In this document: positions 32,511-46,170 of the stretch, one piece after another
How positions within the stretch are numbered: the first letter of the stretch is position 1
Layout: each line of letters starts with the position of its first letter
NCBI RefSeq assembly: GCF_031143425.1
Contig: NC_090445.1
Location: forward strand, 822,280,817-822,344,816
DNA length: 64,000 bases
Source: Pleurodeles waltl
Taxonomy: Eukaryota; Chordata; Amphibia; Caudata; Salamandridae
Direction of reading: 5' to 3'
The notes under the pieces: generated by a model
What the model was told of the DNA's origin: nothing
What the model saw: the letters and a program-made list of their open reading frames with translations, nothing else
Database searches by the model: none
Position numbers and translations under genes: made by a program

Positions 32511-34022
32511 TGTTGAACCTGGCCCTTTTTGCAGACTCATCCCCAAACTTTTTGCCTCCTTCCTCCTATTTTTCTGTGACCTCTTGCTGTTGGCTCTTGG
32601 GCTCTGAACACTTTATCACTGCTGATCAGAGGTAAAGTGCAGGTGCTTTCCCTTCTGAAGTTGATAGATTGGTTTACACCTAATTGGCACATTTAATTTA
32701 CCTGTAAGGCCCTTATACAGAGGTATCCCTATATCCAGGGCCTGTAAATTAAATGCTAGTAGTGAGCCTGCATGGCTGCTTGTGCCACCCACACAAGTAG
32801 CCTTTTAAACCTGTCTCAGGCCTGCTAGCGCAGAGCCTGCAGGCGATCACGTCAGGCACCGAGAGGCCGCGAGAAGCCGCATTGCCCTGCAAGCAGCAGG
32901 AAGGTGCTGCGTCCCTCTCAGTGGGCCTGTGAGATGGCTGCTGGCCCGAGACGGAGGAAGTCCCAGGGCCATCCGCCAGCAGATAGGAGTAGTGCCGCAC
33001 ACTCGCAGACAGCCGGTCCCCATGAGTCGAAGCGCCTCTGCCTCTACAAAGTCCATGCGGGAGTCAGACTACTTCCCTGACCTCTTCCAGCTGCTTGAGG
33101 GGGAAGTCCGTGACTGGGGGAAGACCTTTCCGTATTTCTCCTGGGAGGCGTTCAGGAGAGCGTGCTCTCAGACAGAGAAGCACCCTTGGGAGATAAAAGC
33201 TACAGCGCAGTGCTATCTTTTTAGTGTTAGGAGCTGCGGAGCTCCAGACATAAGGGAGTAGGCTGTAGCAACTGCCTAATTTTTCATGCCCTGGAGGTGC
33301 TGTATGGGTCAATACAATACCAGGGGCCACAGGATGTGCACCAAGATGTTTCTCTGGTAATGCTTTATATGACTGACCATTTGAGAATGTGATGTTCTTG
33401 TTATGGGCATTTATGAGTTTGTATTTACTATGGTCCATACATTTATGGTGATATGTTTTTATGACTTGCCATGTGTTCCCTGATGTTCCTTTTAGGTGCA
33501 TTTATGATGGTATGTTTACTAGAGCTAGTGCATTTTTAGTAACATGTTTAATGTGTCCTTATGCCTTTCTGGTAATTTGTACTTTTACCCTCATATGTGC
33601 ATTTTTGTGGTAATGTTTACCCGACTACTGCCTATGTTGCAGGATAACCAGTAGCCTATGTGTTTTATGTAACTACTGTTGGCTTTCGCAGAGTAATAGT
33701 ACTGTATAGCGTTCTGACAACTGCTTGGGTAGCAGAGTATTACTGATATGTTGTGTTTGGTCTAATGATGTTGTGTACAGTACAGTTTATTTTTATATAA
33801 CTTGCTGTTGTGTTACATTTGTGGTGGGTATAGTGTGTCATGTGTGTTGTGCAAATGCTTTCCACAATGCCTCCAGGATAGGCCTGACTGCTCGAGCCAA
33901 GCTACCAAGGGGGTTGACCAGGGGTTATCTTGGGTGTGTAATTTCCTCACCCTGACTAGAGCGGGTGGGTTCGTCCTGGCTTAGGCACATAACCTAGTCA
34001 ACCAGAAACCCCATTTCTAACA
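32511..34022 (+). repeat. Solo LTR-like repeat
   Basis: It begins TGTTGAACCTGGCCCTTTTT and ends CCCCATTTCTAACA. Internally it carries TTTAATTTACCTGTAAGGCC...GGGCCTGTAAATTAAATGCT and GTGCCACCCACACAAGTAGC. The same signatures are recognisable, inverted, in the LTR at 50637-53865, so the two belong to related families. A GC-rich segment around 32830-33120 interrupts the otherwise AT-balanced text. No internal gag-pol is attached and no target duplication is evident. Confidence 0.6.
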
Positions 34023-34189
34023 TTTTTTTTATTTATTTATTTGTGAACACATTTTCTTGTAGGTTCGCCATCAATGTCATTTTAGTAAATGTCAAAAATT
34101 GTCCTGCTCCTAAAGCCTGACACAATCTGATGTTTTCTTAAAATAAATATAATACGTTTAAAAAATGATTGCTTAGCCGTGAATCTGTG

Positions 34190-36024
34190 TCAAACATCGT
34201 CAAACTTATAAACACATCTTCCTTCCATCCACCCAGCAGTCTCAGCCTCACGTTTTAATTTGTGGAAGCCTCGCAGCCTCATAATTCCGTTTCTGACACA
34301 AAGGCAGTTCCTCTCATGATATATGTACAAAAGCATACCCAGACTTGCAAAGTCAGTAAAATTAAGTACGTTATGCGCTAAAGCCAAAGTCAGTTGGTGG
34401 GTATAAGCTGTCAATTCTATGGAAATCTGAGCGATGGCCGAACCAGCGGGATGATTTTAGTAAGGGCCACTAGCTCATGAGGGACAACGGCAGCTGCTGT
34501 CAAAAAGGAAGGGAGTGTTCCATATCCTGCAGTACCTTCTCAATATTTAATTCAATGCCCTCTTTGATCGCGCGAGTCACGCATCCCCAAGTACTTGAAG
34601 GTTTTAGGTTGCCCTGTCATTCCTTTTACCAGGAGGTAGCCCACCTCTCTGTGGGGAACAATCTTGATTTAGTCCAGTATACTTTTAGCACCAAGAAATA
34701 TTTAAAGTCATCTAGTAAGTACAACAGTTGTAGAACTGATCCCTCTGGGTCCTTCATAGACACAAACGTACTGACTGCATGTAATGACACTGCATGAGTT
34801 GTGAGACTTATTTTGATGCCCTTATCTACCATTTGCAGTCAGACTATATTAGTCAGTCGCTCCACAGCAAGAACTAAGATAAGGGGTGACAGTGCAAGCC
34901 CCTGTCTAATGCTTCTTCCCAGTTCCAATTTCACTGACACCATGTCTCCCATCTTGATCTAGCCCCGGGCAGGTGAAATTTAATCCACCCAGGGAGGACG
35001 GGGCAAAATTCATCACCCACTGGACTGTAACAATGAATTTCCACCACAGCATGTAAAAGGCTTTCTCTAGTTCAAAAAATGCTACTGCATACTCTCGGTC
35101 ATCTGCCTAACAGTAATGTTTCAAAGGTGCCAGCTTGAGAATGTTGAATATACTGCTTTTATGTAGTTTGAATCTTTGCTGGACCCTCATGCACTAGCGC
35201 TGGAATGACTTAAGGGTTGAAGGGGCAAAGGTTTACTGATAATTGTAATGTCAACGTTAATCATGGACAGGGATCAGTAGGAGTCAATCTCTTTAAGGTC
35301 CTTTCCTGTTTGAGAAATGATCACAATTAGACCCTCCTGCATTCTGTCTGTCAGGCAACCCACCATGACAGGCCTCTGCTGCTACTTCCAAGAGTTTGTC
35401 CATAGGTTGTGTGTTGGTCAATTTATAAAATTCCAGTAGCAGTCCATCTGTATCAGGTGTTTTCCTGTTCTTCATGTCCCCGACTGCTACCTTCAATTCT
35501 TCGCATCTCATGGGCTGATCAATCTTCCCTCAAATTTCTGGGAAGTCTTAGAAATCTCTCCCATTTCAGATATACCATTACCTGCTCCTGATCTAGTGGT
35601 TACCCTGTATATATACCCTTTGGAGGAGACTCTGAAGGGGCGATTTATGGCACGTTGTTTCATATGAGTCTGGCCATCATCTTTGCCATTTATCACTGTT
35701 ATAATACCTGTCTTATTAAGGTTCTTCTGGAGGAGCCAACTCACATCCTTCTTGACTTCTCTCCATCTCTGGGTATTGTCTTTATGCTTTGTGAGAGGAT
35801 TTACATAGCCTATTTGACGCCTCTTCTAGGGATCTTTTTTGGAACATTAATTCCCCAATGTCACTCTGGAATTTGGCAAGTGATGTTCCAACTCTTTCAC
35901 TTTTAGCTCCCATCGATAAAGCCTTTTCTAATGTGTCCCACCACCCTATTTTAGCAATGATGGCACCACTAATCACGAGCTTCATTGCCTCCGTTTCAAC
36001 AGCTGTCTTCCCACTGATCACCAA
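34190..36024 (-). pseudogene. L1-type reverse transcriptase remnant
   Basis: Motifs in order are EELKVAVGDMKNRKTPDTDG followed by LLLEFYK (matching the EEL..AI..LKNGKAPGPDG...EFYK block), then AVAFFELEKAFYMLWWKFI (palm aspartate motif mutated). Next come LLYLLDDFKYFLVLKVYWTK (YADD-box region, decayed) and, further on, SLMS..PLLK and EAARLP fragments. Upstream frames (IGWWDTLEKALSMGAK; GDIGELMFQK-like) match the connector between endonuclease and RT. No intact frame exceeds 80 codons. Confidence 0.65.
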
Positions 36025-36129
36025 CCAGTTAAGTGTTCAAATAATCAAGGTAATACCTGTTTAAAGGACATAGCAAAGTCCACATACTGGAGTGCTTTGG
36101 TTCTCAGTCACCATGTGGGAATTCGAGCT

Positions 36130-38100
36130 CTACCGCATCCCCTGTTAAATATTTAAAACACAGGGGAATGTTCTGAAAGGGTTCTGCCCATAAAGTCTAA
36201 TTCTATATAGTCTGTACATAATTCGTAGCTCAGAAAAATGTAATCCAGCCTGCTGTTGGAGCCATGGGGGAGGCAAATTAAAGCATATACCAAGTTGTTT
36301 AGGTGCCCGGACTGCTGTTAGTTTAGCATGTGCAACTGTAGTACAATATCCTTTAGCTGGTGTATGTCTGCACTGTGTGCCCCTATGTTATGGGTGCCTG
36401 TTCTTCTCGGGGAACATACCACAATTAAAATCACTTGCCCATATTATTGGCGAACCCAACTGTGGGAGCACAAGCTCAAACTAGGAAAAAAGGACGTCTT
36501 TCAGACAGGGAGCATAAACATTAAACATACTTACATCCTTTTGTTCAGACTGCACAAATCATGATGTTTCTGCCCTCAGGGTACTGTTTTATACTGAGGT
36601 TGAACAAGCCATCGATCCAGAAGGACACTGGCCGGGGCTAGGACAAGTATATAGATGCGTATAGGTGCCTTTTCCATTTTGCTGCTAGCGTCAGGTGTTC
36701 CTGCAATGTTAGACAGGTCTCCTGTAGAAATGCTATACTAACATGTTGACATTCAATACAGGAAGAAATCTATGCTTCTTGATACAATCGTTATACTCCT
36801 CACGTTCCATGTAATCACTTTGGTGTTAGCACTTTCCATGCTTAACCCTGTAGTATTGTCTGGCGCTGTGCACCGCTACCTATATTCCAACATAAGCAAT
36901 AAATATATCTTTGCCTACTACATACATCATAGTGTTCCTCCTGATGTGCAGTCCAACTTGAGCTTTCATTTCCTCATACATACTTCCCCTCCCCTCCCTC
37001 CCCCCGGGGCTCTTTCAGAAACGTTATGCTTTTGTAGCATAAGTGATGAGCATTGGTGCCAGACCATCAGATGCGTATGTCTGGATCATGTTCCCATGGC
37101 TCGGTAGACTCTTACGGTATCATTGCATGCCTAATCTGGTTCCTGGTCTACCCATCCCTTCCTTTAACCAACAGGTCCTCATGTACTAACAAAACAATTG
37201 TCAACTGTAATATTATCAGCAACTGTATAGTGCAGGACTGATCCACAGATGCAGGCGCACCTTCAAGGCCATTTTGGCATCCAGCTAAATCTCATTAGCA
37301 AGGCTGGGGAGAGGGGGCAACAATTCCTGTCTCTCCTTCCTTGGTGGCCCACATTTCACCTCCATCACTATTGCTTTCAAAACAGGAGCATTTTTGAAAC
37401 AGCTACTATCTATTTTCTGCCTTCAGTAGGCCTTACTACCTTTGGAATCACATTGCTGGCACAGTGCATCTGGCTCCTTGAAATTTATGCCACCTTTCCA
37501 GCCAGTCTTATGCTGTCTCAGGTGAAACGAAGAGGTGGGGTTTATTATCTTTAATTATTTTCAACTTCACAGAGAAGTGCAGCATGTATTTTAGTCCTTC
37601 ATCTTGCAACTTCCGCTTCACGGCTTCATAAAGATTTTCTATTCCGTTGCATGTGTAATCTAGTTATATTTGTCATGCTGTGCCCACCACTCTGTTGGCC
37701 CCACGGCAGGTAGCATCCGTGTTGAAATAGTTTATGAAGTGGGCCACCATGGTCAGAGGTAGCACAGGTGCTCTGTGTGCCATCTCAACCAATAAATAGT
37801 TTAATAAACCTATTGGCTTAAATACATTCAAGGATTAGTCTTCTGACCTTCACTGATGGGCCCTCAGCCCACTCTATGAAACCCAGAAAACACTGATTTT
37901 TGCAACTTTTCTTCGCTCTGCCTCTTCAGTCCTGTCCTCCAATGCCCTTTTCAGCTTCTACAGTTTGAGTATGCAGCTCGTGGATGTCCATCTGAACATT
38001 GTCTTCTGTTGCCTTTGTTCTTTTATAGCACTTTCTAAAGCCCTCGATCAACAGTGTTATCACACAATAGCTATAGTGTAAATTTCAGTTTCTAATCCTT
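36130..38100 (-). pseudogene. L1-type ORF1 and endonuclease remnants
   Basis: Near 37700-37950 the minus strand encodes GFIEWAEGPSVKV and a following Arg-rich block in a broken frame, resembling the ORF1 RNA-binding domain. Near 36180-36300 an ITFFW/YELCTDYIE-like stretch fits the end of the apurinic endonuclease domain. Support is weak piece by piece, but order and spacing relative to the RT are right. Confidence 0.4.
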
Positions 38101-41100
38101 GGTCTGAGTTGGCTGTGGCAAGCACCAAGTTCATCCCTGGCCCCTGTCCAATTCTCTGTTGTCACCTGAGACAGCACTTCCAGCATTCTACTGTGTAGCC
38201 TTCTGTATGATTGCATACTTTTTCCAGTTCAGTATTTCACCATGGAAGGGCTTCCAAGGAGAGCAGCGTGCAGCAATAAAGCTCTGCATCAAAGAGCACA
38301 TCCAGTCACCTGAGAATATCCTCTGGGGCAAAATACAATAGTGCCACGCAACAAAACAGTACCTCTGCACACATATATGAGAATGTCAAACAGGGATAAG
38401 TTCCTTCCTCCCCCAGCAAAACTGTACAACAATACAGGGTCCCCTTTATCTTGGTGCGGAGAGTTTTATTGTCCAAAGACCCACAAAGCGCTAGGCGTGC
38501 CGACCTGACAGTATACAACAAGGCAGTGGCAGCCAGACTCCACCACCAGCACAAGTTCAAATGGCTTCTCTCACAGAAAAGATAACAGCAGTTATTAGAG
38601 TGGTTAAGCAGCCCCTTGTTTCAGGCCCACAATCTCCCACTTGAGTCATGCCAAAGTATTAGTTTTAGGCATAGTTTTGGGCAAACAAAATCAGAGGGAT
38701 CCACCCTTTTCTCTGCAGATGGCAGTTCCCGCTCGCCATCTGCTCCCACAGTTCCCATTCGGCAAGAGTGCCAAAATTAGGAGCAGAACCTGGGCAAGGC
38801 CTTCCTCGATATGCAGCGGATGTGTACTGGGCCAACCCCTCTCTGGTGTCTGCCTCCTCCACAACCTCATACATGCTTCCACATCCGGATCCCTCGCCCC
38901 AGTGTGCAATCGCTCTGAATGACACACCATGTCCTCACGATCATGTTGAACTCCCTCTGGAGATTGAAGCACCTACCAAGAGACATCCTCCATCATAGCT
39001 ACTTCCAGCATTGAGCCCTCCAGGAGTGCTCGCCATCATGTGCTTCAGATTAATTTTCCTTGTTGACTTTTTTCAGCTACAAATGTTCCTCTCATGACAG
39101 GATACACACCCCGGCTGTTTTAAAGCTTGGATAGAAATTCTAGAGCAGGATTCTGTCTGAATCCTTTTATGACCATCTACTCTGCATCCCCCCTCCCCCC
39201 ACCAGTTATTCTTGTTGACATATTTTAAGTTTGGACAAGGGAATGTTAAAATTTTTTATAAATAATTCTGACTTACCTATGCTGTCTTCTTCATAGATCT
39301 GTTTGACAGCCAGAATGCTACCTCTGATTTATGTGTTCCAATAGGAGCATTGCCAAGCGTTTTCGAGCTTCCTATTAAACCAAAAGACTACTATTAAGCC
39401 ATATTTCTTTCAGAATACTATTTTTAGCGCATTTATAATATATTGTGTTGGTGGTCACTATCGTCAAATCTGGGAGTTTGCAATCATATGTAGATGTGAA
39501 GATTGTCAAAGTGGGAGGTGTGACAGGAAATTATTTTAGCTTCACCAATGAGGGCTGAGGGGTTGTTTCATTCTGATAGATCGCAATTTGATTCAAAGTT
39601 TGTGAAGTTGACCCTTCCTTTTTTGTCCCGCTGAAAGTTCTTAATAGGATTTTTTGATACTCCCTTTTGCATAAAATGTTGGCTTATTATTTGAGTTCTT
39701 TTTAAATGTACGCTGAAAATTAGTGGGGTATGTGTACATTCCCCAGAGCGGCCCTCAAATTACATGCTCATGTCTGTGCACACTGGGAAATGGAATGTTG
39801 TTATTTTTAAAGTCATTGATTTTGTCACTAATAATGGTGAGCATGTAACTTACGGGCCTCTCAGTGTGATGCAAACATATCTCCTGAGACTCATACATAG
39901 GTAGTGGATTGTATGTTATTGTATTGCGTCATTGTACATAGAAGTAATGTCATGTCAAAGGTATTCTTTTTCAGTACATCAGTTTATGTTTCTTTTTTTA
40001 TTGTATTTTGTGTTTTTCAGAGCATCGATCTCCGAAGTAACAATGTAGGAGCACTAATCTGACTATTTCATTTTTACTCCTTATTTTTCTTGTGGCTAAC
40101 ACTATACAAATGTAGAAGACAGTGTACTATTTGAGAATAAGGGACAACACCTTTTGAGAGTTGGGTGGTTTGTATCATAGGCCACAGACTTCAGGTCCTG
40201 AAAAAGGCTGCTGACTTTACAGGGAATTTTGGTATTGCCGAAACATGTTGACCAGTATAGGATGATAGGTCATTATTCCCAAATTATTCATCCCCTTGTT
40301 CTTTTAATCCTATCAGGGTACCTAAATAAATTAACAGGTTTGGATAACCTTAGGTTTTTTTTAAATCTTCCCCTTGGATCATTGGTTTAGGTGGCGTATT
40401 CACTCCACCATTATTAGTTTAATATTAAAAAAAAAAACTAGCTCCCACACTTCGTGTGGTAGTAGCCCACTTTGGACTCACTGGAGTCTAAGGTGTGGGA
40501 TGCCCGATGATGAAGCATGCCACATTTCGATGTAGATGAGGGCCTTGCTTTTCCCATAGGGATCTCCTCTCATGGTATGATCAAGAAAGGGATTTGCATA
40601 AAACAATTATGCCTCAAGACCAACATAAAGTTGGGAAAAAAATGTATTTCCTCCAAACCTTTCCAACTTTGTCAAGCAATAAATTGTGTGCTGGAAGGGT
40701 ACCCTTCCAGAATATAACGTATGCTTGACATCACCCACGTACCCTTGTACTACATGCTAGGATATGCACATTGACACAAGGCAGACTAAGATATTCCAGC
40801 ACTAGAGAGCCCAGCACCATATCTTAGTAGATATGGTGCTTTTATGCTCTCTCCTATTCACAAACATAGCACAGCAACTTTGGCAACTGTGTTTTGTAAA
40901 CAGTTAATCTGCTGCTTCGTTTCTCCAGACCAAGCATTCTTAACATATAATACCTACAAGTATGGATGATATGTACCTCCTAAGCCTTGCAGTCTTCATT
41001 GTCTTAAGTATCATTTGCTACCCACTGATATACACACTTGTATGACTCTGTATAATATGTTTGTGATGTGAAGATCTCTGACAGTCTGCATTGTGAACAG

Positions 41101-41146
41101 CAGGCAATAAAATAAATAAATGTAACACATGGACTGAGATATGAGG
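38101..41146. other. Intronic DNA, no gene recognised
   Basis: No coding region or bounded element found. Around 40198-40250 a CCTGAAAAAGGCTGC...GCCGAAACATGTTG motif resembles a recurrent vertebrate repeat (see findings). Confidence 0.45.
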
Positions 41147-41302
41147 GAGTGGCGTAACAAAACTTGAGGGGGCTCCCTGCAAAGTACATAGAGGGGTCCT
41201 CTCTGGGCTCACTGAGGAGCTCTGAGGTCAGGGTACTGTGCTCAGGGTCCCCTGGAGCTTGGGGCTCCTTCAGAGGCTGCAGGGGCCTTTGTCATGCCAC
41301 TG
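41147..41302. mobile_element. hAT-type MITE, 156 bp
   Basis: The ends GAGTGGCGTAACAAAAC and GTCATGCCACTG are inverted, matching the CAGTGGCGTA-type termini of hAT elements. A perfect 8-bp duplication ATATGAGG flanks it at 41139-41146 and 41303-41310. It has no coding capacity. Confidence 0.85.
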
Positions 41303-41310
41303 ATATGAGG

Positions 41311-44300
41311 GGCATCACTGGAAGGTGGTAATGAGGCAATCCGTGCAGAAGGAGTTTGTTGGCCCCAACAAAGACTGTTGCATCGGATGCCACCAACCCT
41401 AAAGCCAGGCCTGGGTAAAGTCAGCAATAGGCAACTTGCTGCCACCTTCTCATGTGTTGTAAGATTCATGTTTGTTTGTACGTGTTCATATTTGGCTTTC
41501 TTATTCCTGAAAGTTTGATTTGCTAAGTCCCTTAGCAATCCCTTGTGTTCAGGGCTTTGAGTAATGGCAGCTTGTACTCAGGGTGAGGCTGATCTACTGG
41601 GGAATCTGGCAGAGCTGGCAGGGCTGATCTGACAGGTCAGTGTGCAGACTGGTTTGTTGGCTGCTTGTGGGCCTGTTTTATGGTCTAGTGGGCCGTTTTA
41701 TACTGTTGACTTTCCTGATTATTACCACAGGAATTGCCTCCAGCAAGTATAAATGCACACATTCTCCCATACCTTGCAAAACACTTATAAGATGCGTCTG
41801 TAAAAGTTCAAAATTGCCCTAATTTATGAATGTGAGTGACATTTTCACCTATCTGATTTGCCTATGGATGCCACTTTCTGCCCCGGTCCAGCACTGCTTG
41901 TATTTTGTTACCTCCTTCACATTTTTGAGCTGCAGTGTCCCATTCTGCTTCCCTTGTGTTTGAGGGTTGTATCCAGGTCACTTTTGAACTCATCAGCATC
42001 TGTATGTGTGAAAAATAAGGTCAACCTCAAAGAATTGTGCGCTGTGCATATTGTGTTATGGTAGTGGTTTCCAAAAGAACAAATCTGACAGTCTGATATG
42101 TTTTGCAATTGTTACCCAATCCATCGTTCTTAGCACCCACCATACCTACTTAGAGGTGAATGAGACACTCTGGCCCTGTTGAATTCAATCTGGATATTAC
42201 TACTTTCCTCCCTACACCTTTCCTTTCCCTCTGGGCTTATACTTGGGAATTGGTCATACACATTTGTTTGGGATACATAAGGAAGCAACTTTGGGAGTGA
42301 CATTGCGACTGTGCACACCTGCTTAGTGACATGATATAGTATATTCAATGTAATCATCCTTTTAATAATATCAAGGATGCTCCTCATGAAAACCACAGGA
42401 ACCCATGTAAGTGTCTTTTGTTTATTCTGCTGTTTTAGACTTCGAACAATTTAGAACGTAGGCTAGATTTCTTTTAAAATGGATACATAAGTATAAAATG
42501 CTGTTGACATTCCATTTCAATTATAGTGTGTGCTGTGCTCTCTAAAGCCTCCTTTTGGTACTGGGAGGACTACAGATTCATCTTTGTTTAATTTGTGGCC
42601 GGATAGCCTGGTACATGCTGACAGCTTCTTGTGTATTCTGGATCATTTATTAAGCACCAGAATACATTCTACACATTAGGTAGCATAATATATTATTGCT
42701 ACCAATGTCCATCCCGCACAGTTTCTTATGCATTATTTTGATCTAGCAAGGGTTCTAAGCCAAAAAGTCATGTCTTGGTTTTCACCAGAACAGGTGACCA
42801 TATAAAGAAGGAGTTAGATTTGTAGAAATTTTTAAAAGCTCAAAATTGTTCACATTGCATTTGTGATGAACGCACTGGAGAAGTGACGTGTCTCCTACTG
42901 ACCTTTGGAGGTTAAGTTGCCATTGGCCAGGTATCATGGAGTGAATGAATCACTTAGTATTATTTTTAACACATTCCTATACCGAAAATATCTACAGTTC
43001 ACTGGAATGTTTTTTTCTCTGGGTTTGTTCCTTTCTTCAAGTTGAAGTCGATTAGTATCTATTTGCTGTTCTGGCAGTCTAAAAATGCTTCCAGTTCTTC
43101 AGTGTCCCCAAAAGGTTTTGGCCTCAATTTGATATGTTACTGTAAATTTGCCAGGTTAGGTTACACCGTGTTTGATGCTGTGTCTTTTTATTTGTAGCCT
43201 AAATTCAAGGAGTTTCTTATTGATCTGACGGAGGGTCAAACTGAAGAAAAACAGATGTTGCACTACCCAAGCAATTTCTTTTTTGTTTTCATTGCCTTCA
43301 GTATCGGGTTGGACTTGGTGTATTCCAGAAAGACCCTCTTGGCTTGCCCTTCCTATTCACTTCTGAATGGAGCCCAAGTTGATGTGTTCTTTTTATATTA
43401 CTGTGAAGGCAGGCCCAGAATGTTTGGTAGGAAGCGTTTTACTGAGATAAACCTCTGACCTTTTTTTCCTCCTTCCACTCAGCAATGAAATAGTTTACTC
43501 TGTATCTGTTAAGTCTTCTTGTTACGTCTGATATTCTAGCTCCTGAACTCTTGTGGAAATTGCTCCAGTCTACTGATTCCTTTTACGTGTTCACCTGCCT
43601 TTTTTTCACTGCTGTCCAGTTTCCCTTCAATGACATGTAGGCGTGACCATGTAGAAGTCATGAATGAAATAAGAGGCTTATGTTCCACCAGAATGCCTGT
43701 TAGCGAGGGTTCCTCACTGTTTTCTTTTTGTCATGTACTGAGGATCGTTTTAGGGTTGTTATTTTTACATTGAGAATAGAGATCAAAACTTTTTAACTAA
43801 GGTCTTTTCTTGTAATGCAACAAGAGATGGGTTCTTATCTTCATTTACTGGCTGATTATTTTTAGCTGTTTCTTTAGTATAGCCTAATTAATGCTACCTT
43901 TTAACTTTATTGCTTCACTATCTTTTTAGTCATGTCTCTTATTTTCACCTTAATCTTGTCTCTCTGCTGTTGGTCTTATTTCATGAATCTTTAAGGATCA
44001 TAAAAAAATTTCACTCTAGGGATTGTTATACTTGGTGTTTGGCAATGAACTTGTTTAAATAAACTTTTCTTTACAGCCTGCCATTATTTGTATTAGTCTT
44101 TATTCTCGACTGTATGAGTTTGCTTTAGTACTGTAGGTTTAATATATCATTGTGTATCTATGGTGGTACCAGATTACACAAGGAGTACAAGAGGAATACA
44201 CTGAATGCAATAAGAATATATTGACATTTCTTGAAGGGGAAAGCCTGTGCTACAAGGTTTGAAAAACAGTATTGTGTGGTTTTGCTGGCCTCCTGGAGCT

Positions 44301-45816
44301 AAGTATCTACCAAAGAAGGGCAAATAAAATTTAAATTGGTAATTCCATCATTATCTCAGGGTAATCCCTCCCCCCCCCAAAAAAAACAACATAATTTCAG
44401 CTCCACTAAAGTGAAAATTGGATCTTCAATATCTACATTGCTCACTGATCCTAAGGATCCTCCAAGACATGCAGAGAGGGGGCCAGAACGAAAACACAGA
44501 AGCATTGGGGACATTTAGCTTACTGGAGAGGAGACCAATCTGTACGCCAAGATTCACATGCAAGAAGAAGCAGATCCTTTGGTAAAACTGGTAAGCGTAA
44601 TGATGCCATCTTCCCCGCCCTATTCAGCTTGCACTGCCACAATAGCGACACCGGCTCCATGGGTATGGCTCATGTGCTCCTGGGACACACAGTAACAAAA
44701 GCTGCCCAGCAGGATCGCATCACATTCATTTTTTTCTAAGCCAGCAGTAGATACTCCGAGACAGCAACAGAACTGAAGAGCTCAGTTTCCCCACGTTATA
44801 ACTAACTGACAAAGCACTGTTGGTACAGACATCAAAGGAGAGGGCACAAAGATATTCCACAGAAAAGCTAACCTTAACTGGATAGTACAACAGTACTGTG
44901 TAACAGCTAGTACAGATATCTGAATACGATTTTGTATGGCTGTAGTTACAAACAGTTCTAACTCTGAAAGACCGAACGCACGAAACATCGGGCCTGACTC
45001 TTAAAGAAAGTCATACATTTGCACCCACAGATCTGTGTCGTTTCATGGGTGCAGATTTGGGACTTTCAAACATTCACAAGTTTCCTGAAATGTGCCTGGA
45101 AATTTGCAACAGCTGTAGTTCACAGACATACTCTTGGAAAACTTTTTGAATATAATTTGCACCAGAGCAAACACACATGTAAAGATCTGCTGCACCAATT
45201 CAAATGAGCTTGCACCTTAAAAAAATAAATGCTCTCCATGGGATAAGTATTGGCCCATGTGGAGAAACCCCATCCAACGTGCATTTGTTCTGATATTCTC
45301 ACCTTGTTAACGGATTTACTCGTTGCTTTTTCAAGAGTACATTTCCGACCATTTCTAGTGTGAAAAGTGTTGTAGAGGAGTTTGCTTCAAACACCCACTT
45401 CCTTTCCTTATAAGTAGAGGTACTCACACAAAAGCCTTGTGTGAGTAAAGCCTCTTACAAGCCCAAAGTCAACTTTATTAAATTCAAACCATGGTTTTGT
45501 CTTTGTAAAAATCATATTTCCAAGTGAAAGCCTTAAATACACGTGCTAATACATTTATGAATCAAGACACATAGTTATAACTCCCGACTGAATATAACAA
45601 TACATGTTGCAGGCAAACTGTGTGCAGGAATAAATACACTGGAATGATCCAAGTGCATAAAATACATTACTGTCAACAATTTAACCTAGAAGGGTGTGCC
45701 AGTCTCAATGTTGATGCTAGTTTTTTCCCAATAATATTCAACGTGACAATGGTGGTGGTAACTAGAGAATAGTCAAGATCAGCAACTAGCTGTCTGTCAT
45801 GTTATTTAGATTTCAA
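41311..45816. other. Intronic DNA, no gene recognised
   Basis: About 4.5 kb of mostly AT-rich sequence with no supported gene. A stretch from about 44990 (GGGCCTGACTCTTAAAGAAA) to 45480 reads like an interspersed repeat, but I could not define its ends. Confidence 0.45.
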
Positions 45817-46170
45817 CAGTGCTTAATTTGAGCCAGTGGATGTTGGTGCTCTGTACAGGGTCTTAATTGTCAGCACTGGCAGTTACATCAGTCCACCAGA
45901 TACCTGTGCTGTTTGCCTAATTTTGAGATGAACACAACAGTTGTTTAATAATTCAATGCGTTTTGAGAATTACTGATACAGCAGCCCAATCGATTCTTAT
46001 AGCTTTGGGTTGCTTGATTAGCCTGCATTGTCACAGTTGTGAGACTGACTGATGATTAATAGGTGTGTTGATACCGTCATTGGAGGCGTTGGCAGGGGCA
46101 ATGGGTGGTGCAGCCTGTAGTGCCTCCTGACAAGGCCCTGGCACTTTTTTTTTTTACAAGTTAAGCTCTG
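45817..46170. mobile_element. hAT-type MITE, copy A (354 bp)
   Basis: Begins CAGTGCTTAATTTGAGCCAG and ends AAGTTAAGCTCTG, imperfect inverted termini. The flanks GATTTCAA (45809-45816) and GATTTAAC (46171-46178) agree at six of eight positions, consistent with a decayed 8-bp hAT duplication. The same terminus occurs at 57385. Non-coding. Confidence 0.75.

Larger units (their letters stand above)
34190..38100 (-). mobile_element. Degraded L1-type LINE
   Basis: Reading the minus strand from right to left gives an ORF1-like part (about 38100-37250), an endonuclease-like part (36900-36130) and an RT part (36020-34190), in L1 order. All parts are riddled with stops and frameshifts, so identification rests on short motifs spread across frames. 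No poly-A tail or target duplication was located. The LTR at 32511-34022 lies just beyond its 3' side. Confidence 0.65.

Noticed and set aside
32511..34022. Coding potential of short frames in the LTR-like repeat (for example around 32929-33261)
   Set aside because: The frames are short, without domains, and lie in sequence shared with other LTR copies.
43255..43458. Possible small secreted or membrane protein (67 codons, hydrophobic start)
   Set aside because: Hydrophobicity follows from local T-richness; no splice signals, family similarity or conserved context.
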